Source: Streptomyces flavofungini (GTDB taxonomy: Bacteria; Actinomycetota; Actinomycetes; Streptomycetales; Streptomycetaceae). From it: 64,000 bases of DNA. Location: contig NZ_BMVR01000015.1 of the NCBI RefSeq assembly GCF_014650815.1, positions 1 to 64,000 on the forward strand, read 5' to 3'. Numbering within the stretch: the first letter of the stretch is position 1; each line of letters opens with the position of its first letter. Below the pieces are notes generated by a model, which was not told the origin of the DNA, made no database searches, and was given only the letters and a program-made list of their open reading frames with translations. The translations under genes and the position numbers were made by a program. Shown here piece by piece: positions 1-9,510 of the stretch.

Positions 1-10
1 ATTTGATAGA

Positions 11-52
11 GAGCTGGTCCCTGAACTTCGGTTCAGGGACCAGCTCTTTTTT
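11..52 (+). terminator. strong intrinsic terminator, UUCG loop
   Basis: A perfect 16-bp stem (11-26 with 31-46) closes on a TTCG tetraloop (27-30) and runs into a T6 tract (47-52). This is a textbook Rho-independent terminator for a gene or tRNA lying upstream of the window. The T tract is on the + strand, so it should stop rightward transcription. Confidence 0.93.
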
Positions 53-99
53 GTTGCGCGTTACTCCCCGTTCACGTTGCGCGACCAACATCCGCAGAC

Positions 100-774
100 A
101 TGGGAACACTTGCGATGCTGCGAGCCGCAGGAGTCGGCAGCGGGGACGAGGTCATCGTCCCCGCCTACGGGAACGCCGAAGTGGCCGAGGCCGCCGTGCT
201 CGCGGGCGCCATGCCCGTGTTCGCGGACATCGACCCTCGGACGTACTGCCTCGACCCCGAGGCGGTCGACGCCGTCGTCACCCCCCGCACCGCCGCCGTG
301 GTCGCCGTACACCGCTTCGGCAACCAGGCGGACATCACCGGGCTGCACCGCGTCGGACAGCGGCACGCGCTCCTCGTACTCGAACACACGGAGCCGGACG
401 CGCCGCGTGCCGGGCTCGCTCAGCGGCAGGCGTACGCCTCGTATCTGAACGGGCGCCTCAACGGAGTGATAACGCCGGCCGGGAGCGCCGCCCACAGCCA
501 CCAGTACGTCGTGCGGGTGCCCGGGAACGGGCGGCCGGACCGCGACGCGTTCGCGCGGGCCGTACGGGCCAGGGGAGTTGACTGCCACGTACCCGTGAAG
601 ACGCCGCTGCACCGGACGCCGAAGTACTGGCGGGACGTGGAGCTGCCGGAGACCGAGCGGGCTGCCGATGAGACGCTGACGCTGCCTGTGGAGGCCTCGT
701 TGACGCGGCGCGAACTCCAGCGGATGGTGTCGGCGTGCAACGCGCTCGGTGGACTGCTCCAGCCCGCTTTCTGA
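100..774 (+). CDS. degenerate DegT/DnrJ/EryC1/StrS-type aminotransferase domain protein
   Basis: This 224-residue protein resembles the DegT/DnrJ/EryC1/StrS fold-type I aminotransferases. The GTxxM-LRAAGVGSGDEVIVPAY block and the PVFADIDP block match the start of the large domain. Family members are usually about 370 residues. Here the N-terminal arm is missing, the position normally occupied by a PLP-binding acidic motif reads VLEHTE (residues about 93-98), and no segment matches the Schiff-base lysine stretch. The C-terminal part (VKTPLHRTPKYW onward) still resembles the small domain. It is therefore probably a shortened, catalytically dead paralogue and not an active PLP enzyme. No strong RBS precedes the ATG; ATG 115 is an alternative start. 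The gene stands alone between a terminator and a tRNA gene. Confidence 0.75.
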   Translation: MGTLAMLRAAGVGSGDEVIVPAYGNAEVAEAAVLAGAMPVFADIDPRTYCLDPEAVDAVVTPRTAAVVAVHRFGNQADITGLHRVGQRHALLVLEHTEPDAPRAGLAQRQAYASYLNGRLNGVITPAGSAAHSHQYVVRVPGNGRPDRDAFARAVRARGVDCHVPVKTPLHRTPKYWRDVELPETERAADETLTLPVEASLTRRELQRMVSACNALGGLLQPAF

Positions 775-794
775 ATCCGGCCGCGTTCTTCGTG

Positions 795-839
795 CCTCAG
801 AAGTCGGCGGTTCTGAGGCGCTCGATGTTCGGGTATGAT
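795..839 (+). promoter_or_regulatory. tRNA-Thr promoter with overlapping inverted repeat
   Basis: A TTCTGA (811-816) and a TATGAT (834-839) separated by 17 bp form a sigma-70-like promoter about 40 bp before the tRNA. An 8-bp inverted repeat, CCTCAGAA (795-802) with TTCTGAGG (811-818), covers the -35 box; it may also end transcription of the upstream gene. The assignment rests on box similarity and spacing only. Confidence 0.55.
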
Positions 840-880
840 CTATTCCGTTGCCGCGCGGGAAACCGCGCAGAACGCAACTG

Positions 881-953
881 GCCCCTATAGCTCAGTCGGT
901 AGAGCGTCTCCATGGTAAGGAGAAGGTCAGCGGTTCGATTCCGCTTGGGGGCT
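881..953 (+). tRNA. tRNA-Thr (anticodon GGU)
   Basis: A complete cloverleaf is visible. The acceptor stem pairs 881-887 with 946-952, the anticodon stem pairs 907-911 with 919-923, the loop holds anticodon GGT at 914-916, and the T-arm pairs 929-933 with 941-945 around TTCGATT. The discriminator base is T953 and CCA is not encoded, as is common in Streptomyces. It reads ACC (and ACU) threonine codons. A terminator hairpin follows at 981. Confidence 0.95.
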
Positions 954-980
954 CAGAGATTGATCGAAGGAAGTAAGAGA

Positions 981-1014
981 GAAGGCCACCGTCCTGGGGA
1001 CGGTGGCCTTCTTT
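981..1014. terminator. bidirectional terminator between tRNA-Thr and osaC
   Basis: The arm GAAGGCCACCGTCC (981-994) pairs with its complement at 998-1011 around a 3-base loop, followed by CTTT. It sits between the + strand tRNA and the - strand osaC, so it can serve both. Confidence 0.85.
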
Positions 1015-1050
1015 GTTGTGTGCCCCTCAGTAGAAGGGGGCCGTTGTCGC

Positions 1051-3711
1051 TCAGTCGTCGAGGCCCGGGACGCGCATCGCCAGGATCGCCATGTCGTCCG
1101 ACGGGGCGTCCGACGCGAAGCGCTCCACCGCGCGCATGATGCGGGCCGCCACCGCGCCCGCCGTGAGACCCGTGCACGTCGTGAGGACGTCGGCGAGACC
1201 GTCGTCACCCAGCATGCGCGTGCCCTCGCGGCGCTCCGTCACGCCGTCCGTGACGCACAGCAGGACGTCGCCGGGATCGAGTGTCACCGTCTGCTCGTAC
1301 AGCTCCAGGTCGTCCATGACGCCGAGGAGGGGCTGCGGCTCCGCGTACGGCTCGACTGTGCCGTCCTGGCGCAGGCGCAGCGGCAGCGGATGGCCGGCGC
1401 AGACGATCTTCAGGACCGCCGAGCCGTCCTCCTGGGGCCACAACTCGCCGTACAGGAGCGTGAGGAAGCGGCTGCGGGCGCCCTCGTCGAGGATCGCGGC
1501 GTTCAGGCGCTCCAGGACCGCGGGGCCGCCGAAGCCCTCGCGGGCAAGGAGACGCAGCGCGTGCCGGGCCAGGCCCGTGACCGCGGCCGCCTCCGGGCCC
1601 GTGCCGCACACGTCGCCGATCGCGAAGCCGTACGCGCCGTCGCGGATCGGGAACAGGTCGTAGAAGTCGCCGCCGACCTCGTTGCCCTCGCCGGCCGCGC
1701 GGTAGATGACCTCCACTTCCACGCCCGGGACCTGCGGCAGGCCGGGCGGGAGCAGGCTGCGCTGGAGGGACTGGCTGATCGCCATGCGCTCCGAGTACAG
1801 GCGGGCGTTGTCGAGGGCCAGCGCGGCACGGCGGGAGAGGTCCTCGGCGAGCTCCAGGATCTCCTGGCGGAAGTGCTCGTCGGACGGCTTGCCGAGCACC
1901 AGCATGCCGATGACGCGGTTGCGGGCGACCAGGGGCAGGACCACGGTCTCGCCGCCCACCGCGGAGGCCGTCGACAGCGTCGTGCCGATGCCCGCGCCGA
2001 TCGCCATCGGCTCGCCGAGGCCGAGGTTGCGCATCGACGTGCGCAGGGCCGCCTGGTGCGCGGCCTCGGAGGGGGCCGTCCAGACGCGGGCGCCAGGGGT
2101 CGGGACCGGGTCCGGCGGGGCGACCTTCGTGAGGAGGGCCTTGAGGCCGTCGATGCGTTCCTCGTCCTCGTGCAGGACGTACGAGAGGTACGGCTCCGAG
2201 GCCTGGTCGGCGATCGTGTAGACGGCGCACCAGGTGGCGAGCGTGGGGACGGTCATCTGGGCCATCAGGGCCAGGGTCTGGTCGCGGTCGAGCGTGCCCG
2301 CGAGCAGGTCGGAGGCCTCCACGAGGAAGGAGAGGGAGCCGCGGCGCAGGCGCTCCAGCTCGCCGAGACGGGCCGACTCGACGGCGAGGGCGATGCGGTC
2401 GGCGGCGAACTGCAGGCGCAGGGCCTCTTCGTTCGAGTACCGGTCGGGGGCCTCGGCGGCGACGCCGAGCGAGCCCGTGAGGCGGCCCTCGACCTTCAGC
2501 GGGACGGTGACGACGGAGCGCATGCCGGTGCTGTTGAGCAGCGGGACGGCGCCCGGCACCACCGTGAGGTCCTCGTGGACGGCCGGCAGGCGCGCGGAGC
2601 CGTAGCGGCCCGGGCCCGCCTCCACGGGGACGCGGGCGAAGCGCTGGCGGGCCGAGGGCAGGCCGGTGGAGGCGCGGACCTCCAGCTCCGTCTCGTCGTC
2701 CGTGGCCAGGAGCAGGAAGGCCGCGTCGCCGTCGAGCATGTCGCGGGCGCGCTCGACCGTGCGCTGGAGGAGGCCGTCGAGGTCCTCCGGCGCGGGCGAG
2801 CCGATGAAGACCTCGAAGGGGTCGGTGGCGCGCGGCTCGCTGAGGGTGCCGGACTCGGGGGAGGGGCCGCGCAGCGGGGTCTGCAGGACGGCGCGCTCGT
2901 CGTCGCGGACGAGCAGGCAGACCGTGGAGGGCTCGCCGTCGGTGTCGCGGACGCGCAGGTGGGAGGCGTAGACGGGGATGACGCGGCCGCTGGAGTCGCG
3001 GATGCCGTAGCTGCCCTCCCAGCGGGAGAGCTGGAGGGCGTCGACGATGCCGGTGCTGGTGCCGGGAGTGTGCGGCCAGGCGGCGAAGTCGGTGAGGGGT
3101 TTGCCGGTGACCTGCTCGGCGACGTACCCGAAGAGTTCCTCGGCGTCCTCGTTCCACGCGGAGATGGCGCCCGCGCGGTCGATCTGGACGACGGCGACGC
3201 GGACGCGCCCGTCGGTGATCGGGAGGAGGTCGGCGGGGAGCACGGGGCCCGCGGCGCGGGTGCCCACGGGGCGGTCGGGCAGGTTGAGTTGGAACCAGAC
3301 CTGCTTGTGGGTCGGGGTGTAGTCGACGCCCCAGCGGGTGGCGAGCGCGGCGCAGAGCTGGAGGCCGCGGCCGCCCTCGCGGTCGGGGCTGCCCATGGTC
3401 GCGGGGGAGTTCTGGAGGGGGATCTCGCGTTCGGGGTAGTGGTCGGAGACCTCGATGCGGACGGCGTCCTCGGTGCGCAGGCACAGGACGTCGGCGGCGG
3501 TGCCCGCGTGCACGACGGCGTTCGTGACGAGTTCACTGGTCAGTACGACCGCGTCGTCGACGATGTCGGAGAACCCCCAGCCCTGGAGGGTGTCTCTGAC
3601 GAACGAACGGGCCGTCGCGACGGAACGCCCGACGGGTTCGAAAGTCGCAGCCGCGCGCGCGGTGATCACAGAACTCCTCGTCCGTTGTCCCCCGGGAATC
3701 TGCAGTCCCAT
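1051..3711 (-). CDS. osaC: OsaC-like multidomain regulator (anti-sigma kinase, PAS, two GAF, PP2C phosphatase)
   Basis: This 886-residue cytosolic regulator matches the order described for S. coelicolor OsaC. Residues about 15-140 form an RsbW/SpoIIAB-type ATPase (N-box ELVTNAVVHA near residue 64, and a DREGGRGL G-box). A PAS domain follows at about 165-285 (WNEDAEELFGY), then GAF domains at about 315-465 and 470-625, and a SpoIIE/PP2C phosphatase at about 640-886 with the metal-site motif GGDFYD near residue 680. In the family such proteins phosphorylate anti-anti-sigma factors and dephosphorylate partners; OsaC is reported to help return the sigma-B osmotic response to baseline. The ATG at 3711 was chosen because GGAGGGG lies about 12 bases upstream; an in-frame ATG at 3753 is the alternative. 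The gene diverges from osaA across 264 bp, which supports a shared circuit. Confidence 0.9.
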   Translation of the reverse strand: MGLQIPGGQRTRSSVITARAAATFEPVGRSVATARSFVRDTLQGWGFSDIVDDAVVLTSELVTNAVVHAGTAADVLCLRTEDAVRIEVSDHYPEREIPLQNSPATMGSPDREGGRGLQLCAALATRWGVDYTPTHKQVWFQLNLPDRPVGTRAAGPVLPADLLPITDGRVRVAVVQIDRAGAISAWNEDAEELFGYVAEQVTGKPLTDFAAWPHTPGTSTGIVDALQLSRWEGSYGIRDSSGRVIPVYASHLRVRDTDGEPSTVCLLVRDDERAVLQTPLRGPSPESGTLSEPRATDPFEVFIGSPAPEDLDGLLQRTVERARDMLDGDAAFLLLATDDETELEVRASTGLPSARQRFARVPVEAGPGRYGSARLPAVHEDLTVVPGAVPLLNSTGMRSVVTVPLKVEGRLTGSLGVAAEAPDRYSNEEALRLQFAADRIALAVESARLGELERLRRGSLSFLVEASDLLAGTLDRDQTLALMAQMTVPTLATWCAVYTIADQASEPYLSYVLHEDEERIDGLKALLTKVAPPDPVPTPGARVWTAPSEAAHQAALRTSMRNLGLGEPMAIGAGIGTTLSTASAVGGETVVLPLVARNRVIGMLVLGKPSDEHFRQEILELAEDLSRRAALALDNARLYSERMAISQSLQRSLLPPGLPQVPGVEVEVIYRAAGEGNEVGGDFYDLFPIRDGAYGFAIGDVCGTGPEAAAVTGLARHALRLLAREGFGGPAVLERLNAAILDEGARSRFLTLLYGELWPQEDGSAVLKIVCAGHPLPLRLRQDGTVEPYAEPQPLLGVMDDLELYEQTVTLDPGDVLLCVTDGVTERREGTRMLGDDGLADVLTTCTGLTAGAVAARIMRAVERFASDAPSDDMAILAMRVPGLDD

Positions 3712-3889
3712 GGTGCGGCCGCCCCTCCGATGCCCGCTGTTTATGTGTGCCACCGCCCAGGCCGGGCAGGACCGGGGTGGTTGGACAGCCGAATGCCAGG
3801 TTACTTACCTTCGCCGTCCAAGCTGATGCCGGTCGCCAGTGTTTCCGCCCGGAGGGTGTGCGGACGGTGTGCGAAGCTGCCGAACTGTT

Positions 3890-3907
3890 ATGGCCTGGTT
3901 CGGCCAT
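3890..3907. promoter_or_regulatory. inverted repeat in the osaC-osaA divergent promoter region
   Basis: ATGGCC (3890-3895) and GGCCAT (3902-3907) form a 6-bp inverted repeat with a 6-base spacer, about 70 bp before the osaA start. It could be an operator or a leader hairpin. I found no convincing -35/-10 pair or sigma-B type GGGTAC box in the 264-bp gap. Confidence 0.3.
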
Positions 3908-3975
3908 GGTGAAACACTGGACAGGCTTCCAGATGGAGCCCCAGCAGTACGGTCGACCCTTGCGGGAGGGACACA

Positions 3976-6900
3976 GTGGAGTCTGGCGCATCGACGCGTG
4001 CCACTCAGACGCGCGCGAAAGACGGACGGTCCCTGAGCAGTCAGCGCAAGCCGCGGAACGGGACGACGGCCACGGTGGACGCCGCGGCCCTCAACAAGCT
4101 GCTCGTCGCCCTGGAGGCGATGCGAGACGGGAACTTCCGCAAGCGCCTGACGGTGTCGGGCGACGACGTGATGTCGCAGATCGCCGCCGTCTACAACGAG
4201 GTCGCCGACCGCAACCTCCACCTCACCGGTGAGCTGTCGCGGGTGCGGCGCACGGTGGGGCGTGAGGGAAAGCTCACAGAGCGGCTGCGGGGCGGCGCCC
4301 TGGAGGGCTCCTGGGCGTCGGCGATCGACGCCTCCAACGCGCTCGTGGAGGATCTCGTACGGCCTGTCTCCGAGGTCGGCCGAGTGCTGTCCGCGGTCGC
4401 CGAGGGTGACCTGGAGCAGCGCATGGAGCTGCGCGCGGAGGCGGACGAGGGCAACGGCCATCCGCTGCGCGGTGAGTTCCTGAAGGTCGGGCGCACGGTC
4501 AACAACCTGGTCGACCAGTTGTCCACGTTCACTGACGAGGTCACGCGGGTGGCCAGCGAGGTGGGCACGGAGGGCAAGCTGGGCGGGCAGGCCCGATTGC
4601 GCGGTATGTCCGGTTCGTGGAAGGATCTCACGGACTCGGTGAACACGATGGCGTACCGGTTGACGGCGCAGGTGCGCGACATCGCGCTGGTGACGACCGC
4701 CGTGGCCAAGGGTGATCTGTCGCGCAAGGTCACGGTGCACGTGGCCGGCGAGATGCTGGAGCTGAAGAACACCGTCAACACGATGGTGGACCAGCTCTCC
4801 TCGTTCTCCTCCGAGGTGACCCGGGTCGCGCGTGAGGTCGGCACGGAGGGCGAGCTCGGCGGGCAGGCGCAGGTGCCGGGCGTCGCGGGGGTGTGGAAGG
4901 ACCTCACCGACTCGGTGAACCTGATGGCGGGCAACCTGACCGCGCAGGTGCGGGGCATCGCCCAGGTCACGACGGCCGTCGCGAACGGTGATCTGTCGCA
5001 GAAGGTGCGGGTGAGCGCGCGCGGCGAGGTGGCCCAGCTCGCCGAGACCATCAACCAGATGACGGAGACGCTGCGCACCTTCGCGGACGAGGTCACGCGC
5101 GTCGCCAACGAGGTCGGCGCGGAGGGGCAGCTCGGCGGGCAGGCCAATGTGCCGGGCGCGGCGGGGACGTGGAAGGACCTGACCGACTCCGTCAACACGG
5201 TCTTCCGGAACCTGACGACGCAGGTGCGGGACATCGCGCAGGTGACGACGGCGGTGGCCAACGGCGACCTGTCCCAGAAGGTCACCGTCGACGTCGCGGG
5301 CGAGATGCTGGAGTTGAAGAACACCGTCAACACGATGGTGGACCAGCTGTCGTCGTTCGGCGCCGAAGTGACGCGCGTGGCGCGGGAGGTCGGTGTCGAG
5401 GGCGAGCTGGGCGGGCAGGCGCAGGTGCCGGGCGCGGCGGGGACGTGGAAGGACCTCACCGACTCGGTGAACACCGCCTTCCGCAACCTCACCGGCCAGG
5501 TGCGCAACATCGCGCAGGTGACGACGGCGGTGGCCAACGGCGACCTCTCCCAGAAGGTGACGGTCGACGTCTCCGGAGAGATGCTCCAGCTGAAGAACAC
5601 CGTGAACACGATGGTGGACCAGCTGTCGTCGTTCGCCGACCAGGTCACGCGGATGGCGCGGGACGTGGGCACGGAGGGGCGGCTCGGCGGCCAGGCGCGC
5701 GTGGACGGCGTCAGCGGTACGTGGAAGGAGCTCACGGACTCCGTCAACTTCATGGCGGGCAACCTGACTTCGCAGGTGCGTCAGATCGCGCAGGTGACGA
5801 CGGCGGTGGCCCGCGGTGATCTGTCGCAGAAGATCGACGTGGACGCGCGCGGCGAGATCCTGGAGCTGAAGAACACCATCAACACGATGGTGGACCAGCT
5901 CTCCGCGTTCGCCGACCAGGTGACGCGGGTGGCGCGGGAAGTGGGCACCGAGGGGCGGCTCGGCGGGCAGGCGCAGGTGCCGGGTGTCGCCGGTGTGTGG
6001 CGGGACCTGACGGACTCCGTGAACGGCATGGCGGGGAACCTCACGGCCCAGGTGCGCAACATCGCGCAGGTCGCGACGGCGGTGGCGCGCGGTGATCTGT
6101 CGCAGAAGATCGACGTGGACGCCCGGGGCGAGATCCTGGAGCTGAAGAACACCCTCAACACGATGGTGGACCAGCTGTCGGCCTTCGCCGAGCAGGTCAC
6201 GCGGGTGTCCCGCGAGGTGGGTACGGACGGCATCCTCGGCGGGCAGGCCGAGGTGCAGGGTGTGTCGGGTACGTGGAAGGACCTGACGCAGTCCGTGAAC
6301 GGGATGGCGAACAACCTCACCCTCCAGGTGCGCAACATCGCCGAGGTCACGACGGCGGTCGCCATGGGGGACCTGTCCAAGAAGATCACCGTCGACGCCA
6401 AGGGCGAGATCCTCGAGCTCGTCACGACCGTGAACACGATGGTCGACCAGCTCTCCTCGTTCGCGGAGCAGGTCACCCGGGTGGCCCGTGAGGTGGGCAC
6501 GGAGGGCAAGCTGGGCGGCCAGGCGCGGGTGGTCGGCGTCACGGGCATCTGGAAGGACCTCAGCGACAACGTCAACCTGATGGCCAACAACCTGACCATG
6601 CAGGTGCGCAACATCTCCCAGGTCGCCGCGTCCGTCGCCAACGGTGACCTGACGAAGACGGTGACGATCGAGGCGCGCGGCGAGGTCGCGCAGCTCGCGG
6701 ACACCTTCAACACGATGGTGAAGACGCTGAGTTCGTTCGCCGACCAGGTCACCAAGGTGGCCCGCGAGGTGGGTACGGACGGCATCCTCGGCGGGCAGGC
6801 CCGGGTTCCGGGCGTGTCCGGTACGTGGAAGGACCTCACCGAGTCCGTGAACGGGATGGCGTCCAACCTGACCGGTCAGGTGCGCAACATCGCGATGGTC

Positions 6901-9510
6901 ACGACGGCCATCGCCAAGGGCGACCTCACCAAGAAGATCGACATCGACGCGCGCGGCGAGATCCTGGAGCTCAAGACCACCATCAACACGATGGTCGACC
7001 AGCTCTCGTCGTTCGCCGAGCAGGTCACCCGGGTCGCCCGCGAGGTGGGCACGGAGGGGCAGCTGGGCGGTCAGGCGCGGGTGCGGGACGTCGACGGGAC
7101 CTGGCGGGACCTGACGGAGTCCGTGAACGAGATGGCCGGGAACCTCACCCGGCAGGTGCGCGCGATCGCGGCCGTCGCCACCGCGGTGACCCGCGGCGAC
7201 CTCAACCTGAAGATCGACGTGGACGCGGCGGGCGAGATCCAGGTCCTCCAGGACAACATCAACACGATGATCGCGAACCTCCGTGACACCACCCTCGCCA
7301 ACAAGGAGCAGGACTGGCTCAAGGGCAACCTGGCGCGGATCTCCGGCCTCATGCAGGGCCGCCGCGACCTGGAGGACGTCGCCTCGCTGATCATGAGCGA
7401 GCTGACGCCGGTCGTCTCGGCGCAGCACGGCGCGTTCTTCCTGGCCATGCCCACCGACGACGCGAGTGACCTCGGCGGTGACGAGGACGCGTACGAACTG
7501 CGCATGCTGGGCAGCTACGGCTATTCGATGGGGTCGATGCCGACGTCGTTCCGGCCGGGGGAGACGCTGATCGGCACCGCTGCCAAGGAGCGGCGCACGA
7601 TTCTGGTGGAGAACGCGCCGTCCGGCTATCTGCGGATCGCCTCCGGGCTCGGCGAGGCACCCCCGGCGCAGGTCATCGTGTTGCCGGTGCTCTTCGAAGG
7701 CACGGTGCTCGGAGTCATCGAGCTGGCGTCCTTCCAGCCGTTCACACACATCCAGAAGGACTTCCTCAGCCAGATCGCCGAGATGATCGCGACGAGCGTC
7801 AACACGATCAGCGTGAACACGAAGACGGAGATCCTGCTGAAGCAGTCGCAGGAGCTCACCGAGCAACTGCGCGAGCGCTCCGAGGAGTTGGAGAACCGGC
7901 AGAAGGCGCTGCAGGAGTCCAACGCCGAGCTGGAGGACAAGGCGGCGCTGCTCGCCCAGCAGAACCGCGACATCGAGGTGAAGAACACCGAGATCGAAGA
8001 GGCCCGGCAGGTCCTCGAGGAGCGCGCCGAACAGCTCGCGGTCTCGATGCGCTACAAGTCCGAGTTCCTGGCGAACATGTCGCACGAGCTGCGCACCCCG
8101 CTCAACTCCCTGCTGATCCTCGCCAAGTTGCTCGCCGACAACGCCGACGCGAACCTCACGCCCAAGCAGGTGGAGTTCGCCGAGACGATCCACGGCGCGG
8201 GCTCGGACCTGCTCCAGCTCATCAACGACATCCTCGACCTGTCGAAGGTCGAGGCGGGCAAGATGGACGTCAGCCCGACGCGCATCGCGCTCGTCCAACT
8301 CGTGGACTACGTAGAGGCCACTTTCCGCCCGCTGACTGCGGAGAAGGGCCTCGACTTCTCCGTACGGGTGTCGCCGGAGCTGTCCGCGACGCTGCACACG
8401 GACGAACAGCGCCTCCTTCAGGTGCTGCGCAACCTGCTGGCCAACGCGGTGAAGTTCACCGACTCCGGAGGGGTCGAACTGGTCATCCGGCTGGCCAGCA
8501 GCGACGTGCCCAACGCCATCCGGGAGCAGCTCCTCGAAGCCGGGTCGCTGCGGGACGCGGACGCCGACCTGATCGCCTTCTCCGTGGCCGACACCGGCAT
8601 CGGGATCGCGGCCAGCAAGATGCGGGTGATCTTCGAGGCCTTCAAGCAGGCCGACGGCACGACGAGCCGCAAGTACGGCGGCACGGGCCTCGGCCTGTCG
8701 ATCAGCCGGGAGATCGCGCGGCTGCTGGGTGGTGAGATCCACGCGGCGAGCGAACCGGGGCGCGGCTCGACCTTCACGCTGTATTTGCCGTTGCACCCCA
8801 GCGAACTGCCGCCGCAGGGCTACACCCAGCTCCCGCCGCCGCCCGCGACCCCCGAACTGCCCGCACTGGAGTCCCTGGAGTCTCTGGAGTCCCTTGAGGC
8901 CGCCGCGGACGGGGCCGAGCGCCCGGAGTCCCAGCCGCCCTCCGCCACGGCTCCGCAGGCGGCTCCTGGCCCCGCCGCGCTGTTCCGGCGCCGCCGCCGG
9001 GGCGCGCCGCCCGCCGCGGGTCCGGCGCGGGCGCTGCCGGGGCAGTCCGCGCCGGGGGCCGGGGCGGGGACGCCGGAGCAGTGGCAGGAGAGCGCGGGGC
9101 AGGAGGCTCCGGCCGCGCGCGTGCGCATCCAGTTCGGCGGCGAGAAGGTGCTCATCGTCGACGACGACATCCGCAATGTGTTCGCGCTCACGAGCGTCCT
9201 GGAGCAGCACGGCCTGTCCGTGCTGTACGCGGAGAACGGCCGCGAGGGCATCGAAGTCCTGGAGCAGCACGACGACGTGACGGTCGTCCTGATGGACATC
9301 ATGATGCCGGAGATGGACGGCTACGCGACCACGACGGCGATCCGCCGCATGCCGCAGTTCGCCGGGCTGCCGATCATCGCGCTCACCGCGAAGGCCATGA
9401 AGGGCGACCGGGAGAAGGCCATCGACTCCGGAGCCTCGGACTACGTGACCAAGCCGGTCGACCCCGATCATCTGTTGTCGGTGATGCACCAGTGGATGCA
9501 CCGGGAGTGA
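3976..9510 (+). CDS. osaA: OsaA-like soluble hybrid sensor histidine kinase with about 12 HAMP units
   Basis: This 1844-residue hybrid histidine kinase is homologous by layout to OsaA, the osmoadaptation kinase that pairs with OsaB. No signal peptide or membrane segment is visible, so it should be cytosolic. Residues about 36-1110 hold an array of HAMP units of about 92 residues each: one divergent first copy plus eleven recognisable copies with cores such as AVANGDLSQKV and DLTDSVN. A GAF domain follows at about 1115-1275, then a coiled coil rich in Glu/Gln/Arg. HisKA comes next with H1370 in MSHELRTPLN, then a HATPase domain (DTGIGI, GGTGLGLS), an acidic/proline linker at about 1630-1715, and a C-terminal receiver with D1774 in LMDIMMPEMDG. 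The GTG start at 3976 has GGAGGG five bases upstream. The poly-HAMP rod probably transmits an intracellular signal; the signal itself cannot be read from the sequence. Confidence 0.92.
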   Translation: MESGASTRATQTRAKDGRSLSSQRKPRNGTTATVDAAALNKLLVALEAMRDGNFRKRLTVSGDDVMSQIAAVYNEVADRNLHLTGELSRVRRTVGREGKLTERLRGGALEGSWASAIDASNALVEDLVRPVSEVGRVLSAVAEGDLEQRMELRAEADEGNGHPLRGEFLKVGRTVNNLVDQLSTFTDEVTRVASEVGTEGKLGGQARLRGMSGSWKDLTDSVNTMAYRLTAQVRDIALVTTAVAKGDLSRKVTVHVAGEMLELKNTVNTMVDQLSSFSSEVTRVAREVGTEGELGGQAQVPGVAGVWKDLTDSVNLMAGNLTAQVRGIAQVTTAVANGDLSQKVRVSARGEVAQLAETINQMTETLRTFADEVTRVANEVGAEGQLGGQANVPGAAGTWKDLTDSVNTVFRNLTTQVRDIAQVTTAVANGDLSQKVTVDVAGEMLELKNTVNTMVDQLSSFGAEVTRVAREVGVEGELGGQAQVPGAAGTWKDLTDSVNTAFRNLTGQVRNIAQVTTAVANGDLSQKVTVDVSGEMLQLKNTVNTMVDQLSSFADQVTRMARDVGTEGRLGGQARVDGVSGTWKELTDSVNFMAGNLTSQVRQIAQVTTAVARGDLSQKIDVDARGEILELKNTINTMVDQLSAFADQVTRVAREVGTEGRLGGQAQVPGVAGVWRDLTDSVNGMAGNLTAQVRNIAQVATAVARGDLSQKIDVDARGEILELKNTLNTMVDQLSAFAEQVTRVSREVGTDGILGGQAEVQGVSGTWKDLTQSVNGMANNLTLQVRNIAEVTTAVAMGDLSKKITVDAKGEILELVTTVNTMVDQLSSFAEQVTRVAREVGTEGKLGGQARVVGVTGIWKDLSDNVNLMANNLTMQVRNISQVAASVANGDLTKTVTIEARGEVAQLADTFNTMVKTLSSFADQVTKVAREVGTDGILGGQARVPGVSGTWKDLTESVNGMASNLTGQVRNIAMVTTAIAKGDLTKKIDIDARGEILELKTTINTMVDQLSSFAEQVTRVAREVGTEGQLGGQARVRDVDGTWRDLTESVNEMAGNLTRQVRAIAAVATAVTRGDLNLKIDVDAAGEIQVLQDNINTMIANLRDTTLANKEQDWLKGNLARISGLMQGRRDLEDVASLIMSELTPVVSAQHGAFFLAMPTDDASDLGGDEDAYELRMLGSYGYSMGSMPTSFRPGETLIGTAAKERRTILVENAPSGYLRIASGLGEAPPAQVIVLPVLFEGTVLGVIELASFQPFTHIQKDFLSQIAEMIATSVNTISVNTKTEILLKQSQELTEQLRERSEELENRQKALQESNAELEDKAALLAQQNRDIEVKNTEIEEARQVLEERAEQLAVSMRYKSEFLANMSHELRTPLNSLLILAKLLADNADANLTPKQVEFAETIHGAGSDLLQLINDILDLSKVEAGKMDVSPTRIALVQLVDYVEATFRPLTAEKGLDFSVRVSPELSATLHTDEQRLLQVLRNLLANAVKFTDSGGVELVIRLASSDVPNAIREQLLEAGSLRDADADLIAFSVADTGIGIAASKMRVIFEAFKQADGTTSRKYGGTGLGLSISREIARLLGGEIHAASEPGRGSTFTLYLPLHPSELPPQGYTQLPPPPATPELPALESLESLESLEAAADGAERPESQPPSATAPQAAPGPAALFRRRRRGAPPAAGPARALPGQSAPGAGAGTPEQWQESAGQEAPAARVRIQFGGEKVLIVDDDIRNVFALTSVLEQHGLSVLYAENGREGIEVLEQHDDVTVVLMDIMMPEMDGYATTTAIRRMPQFAGLPIIALTAKAMKGDREKAIDSGASDYVTKPVDPDHLLSVMHQWMHRE
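4100..7310 (+). repeat. 276-bp tandem repeat array encoding the HAMP units of osaA
   Basis: The coding sequence repeats with a period of about 276 bp (92 codons) for eleven units. Each carries near-identical phrases such as CTGGGCGGGCAGGC and AACACGATGGTGGACCAG. Several adjacent units are almost identical over tens of bases (for example those starting near 5220 and 5500), which suggests recent duplication or gene conversion. Confidence 0.9.

Noticed and set aside
100..774. Functional sugar aminotransferase
   Set aside because: The protein is about 150 residues short and no PLP-lysine segment can be found.
1003..3912. A 969-codon plus-strand frame opposite osaC
   Set aside because: Antisense shadow of osaC with no recognisable motif and abnormal Arg/Ala/Gly composition.
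3805..9501. A 1898-codon open frame on the minus strand through osaA
   Set aside because: It is antisense to a clear multi-domain kinase, shows no domain, and is a product of high GC at third positions; its His/Arg/Leu-rich composition is typical of such shadows.
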